Below, one piece after another: positions 62,865-64,000 of a DNA stretch of 64,000 bases (the stretch's first letter is position 1; each line of letters opens with the position of its first letter). The position numbers and the translations under genes were made by a program. Source of the stretch: Cohaesibacter sp. (GTDB lineage Bacteria > Pseudomonadota > Alphaproteobacteria > Rhizobiales > Cohaesibacteraceae); NCBI GenBank assembly GCA_025210795.1, contig JAOAQZ010000036.1, positions 62,001 through 126,000 on the forward strand, given 5' to 3'. The notes under the pieces were generated by a model. That model worked only from the letters and a program-made list of their open reading frames with translations, made no database searches and was not told the DNA's origin.

Positions 62865-64000
62865 ATGAGCAAGTCTTACATTCTCTCTATTGATCAGGGC
62901 ACAACCTCCTCACGCGCCATTTTGTTCGATAAGGATTACCGCATTTGCAGCACCGCCCAGCAGGAATTTACGCAATATTTCCCCGACAGTGGCTGGGTGG
63001 AGCATGATCCGGAAGAGATCTGGGACAGCGTTGTTGCCACCTGTAAGGCGGCTATGGCCAAGCTTGATGCGAGTGCTGATAATATCGCCGCCATTGGCAT
63101 TACCAACCAGCGCGAAACCACGCTGGTGTGGGATATCGAGACCGGCCGGTGCATTCACAATGCCATTGTTTGGCAAGACCGGCGCACCTCGCAGGTTTGT
63201 CGCACCCTTAAAGAGGCAGGTCACGAAGATCTTGTGCGCGAGAAGACCGGTCTTTTGCTTGATCCCTATTTTTCTGGCACCAAGGTCGCCTGGATTTTGG
63301 AGCATACGGAAGGTGCTCGCGCGCGGGCTGAGGCAGGCAAATTGGCCTTTGGCACCGTCGACAGCTTCCTTTTGTGGCGGCTGACCGGCGGCAAGGTCCA
63401 TGCAACCGACGCCACCAATGCCTCACGCAGCCTTCTTTATGATATCAAGGCGGGAGAATGGAGCGCAGAACTTCTTGATCTGCTTGGAGTGCCTTCCAAT
63501 ATGTGCCTGCCAGAGGTGAAAGATTGCGCCTCTGACTTTGGCACAACAGATCCAGATCTGTTTGGCGGCCCGATCGCCATTGCCGGTATTGCGGGCGACC
63601 AGCAGGCCGCCACGGTCGGGCAGGCCTGTTTTGAGCCGGGTATGCTCAAATCCACCTATGGCACGGGCTGCTTTGCTCTTTTGAATATTGGGGAGGCCCC
63701 CACTATCTCGCAAAACCGCTTGCTGACCACCATTGCTTACCAATTGGACGGCAAGCCAGTTTATGCGCTGGAAGGCTCGATCTTTGTGGCCGGAGCTGCG
63801 GTGCAATGGCTGCGCGATGGCCTGCAGATTGTCGAGAAAGCCTCCCAGACCGGTGCCATGGCGGATGAGGCCGACCCCAATCAGGATGTTTATCTGGTGC
63901 CCGCCTTTGTTGGTATGGGAGCTCCTTATTGGGACGCGGATTGCCGCGGGGCGCTTTATGGTCTTACGCGCGGCACAGGCCCCAATGAGCTGGCCCGCGC
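62865..64000 (+). CDS. glpK: Glycerol kinase, N-terminal part (cut by window edge)
   Basis: Phosphorylates glycerol to glycerol-3-phosphate. The frame begins [22 protein letters not shown] at the ATG at 62865 and stays open to the window end, giving 378 complete codons (full-length proteins have about 500). The FGGY-kinase features seen are the phosphate-1 loop [39 protein letters not shown], the catalytic-site region [21 protein letters not shown], and STYGTGCF. The C-terminal signature lies beyond the edge. Confidence 0.96.
   Translation, partial: MSKSYILSIDQGTTSSRAILFDKDYRICSTAQQEFTQYFPDSGWVEHDPEEIWDSVVATCKAAMAKLDASADNIAAIGITNQRETTLVWDIETGRCIHNAIVWQDRRTSQVCRTLKEAGHEDLVREKTGLLLDPYFSGTKVAWILEHTEGARARAEAGKLAFGTVDSFLLWRLTGGKVHATDATNASRSLLYDIKAGEWSAELLDLLGVPSNMCLPEVKDCASDFGTTDPDLFGGPIAIAGIAGDQQAATVGQACFEPGMLKSTYGTGCFALLNIGEAPTISQNRLLTTIAYQLDGKPVYALEGSIFVAGAAVQWLRDGLQIVEKASQTGAMADEADPNQDVYLVPAFVGMGAPYWDADCRGALYGLTRGTGPNELAR

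Overview
The window reads as a chromosomal segment of an alphaproteobacterium, most likely of the order Hyphomicrobiales (Rhizobiales). The main evidence is the gene order coxB-coxA-ctaB-coxF-ctaG-coxC-DUF983-SURF1, together with ispH, thrB, rnhA and thrC close by. A PruR/DcpA-type pterin-sensing pair, an IalB-family protein and a tadA/rluB-like/rsmD cluster point the same way. Base composition is moderate and even. I saw no insertion sequence, prophage, integron, CRISPR array, rRNA or tRNA. A closer assignment, for example near Cohaesibacter, would be a guess.

Layout. 1-9.9 kb: the start of thrC at the left edge (minus strand), an orphan ParD-like antitoxin, a DUF3592 membrane protein, a PilZ protein, rnhA, a TPR-methyltransferase, thrB, ispH, a lipoprotein, then a tandem glycine riboswitch in front of gcvT-gcvH. 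10-13.5 kb: a c-di-GMP enzyme (GGDEF-EAL) overlapping its probable periplasmic pterin-binding partner, and a HAD phosphatase. 13.6-21.8 kb: the aa3-type cytochrome c oxidase operon, with a divergent IalB gene. The shared control region carries an FNR/FixK-type box and a RegA/ActR-type palindrome. 21.9-27.3 kb: two related membrane proteins, dgkA, mutL, a TauE/SafE permease and tadA. 27.4-33 kb: an rluB-like pseudouridine synthase with long basic tails, rsmD, a ClbS/DfsB-like protein, an acyl-CoA dehydrogenase with a promoter-embedded operator, and a universal stress protein with an upstream FNR-type box. 33-41 kb: a NIT-domain chemoreceptor, a 910-residue acyl-CoA synthetase/GNAT fusion, a small unknown protein and a degenerate kinase fusion. 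41-49 kb: an Amt-like protein fused to a kinase-like tail and lacking the pore histidines, a DUF2157-DUF4401-GDYXXLXY operon, galE and a Bcr-type MFS exporter. 49-60 kb: a PAS-GGDEF-EAL protein, then an oligopeptide-type ABC transporter operon (fused double ATPase, two permeases, binding protein) with an M20 deacylase and an M14-like hydrolase upstream. 60.5-64 kb: glpR-glpD-glpK, with glpK running off the right edge.

How the genes fit together. Several loci concern c-di-GMP and surface behaviour: PilZ, two GGDEF-EAL proteins, the pterin sensor and a chemoreceptor. Others concern oxygen and redox control of respiration: cox operon, usp and their FNR-type boxes. A third group handles nitrogen and carbon scavenging: glycine cleavage T and H proteins under a glycine riboswitch, peptide or acyl-amino-acid import and hydrolysis, glycerol-3-phosphate use and acyl-CoA oxidation. 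The strongest candidates for undescribed biology are two genes whose stop codons face each other 49 bp apart. One is an Amt-like sensor without twin histidines and with a degenerate kinase tail. The other is an APH/P-loop fusion that has lost both nucleotide-binding motifs.
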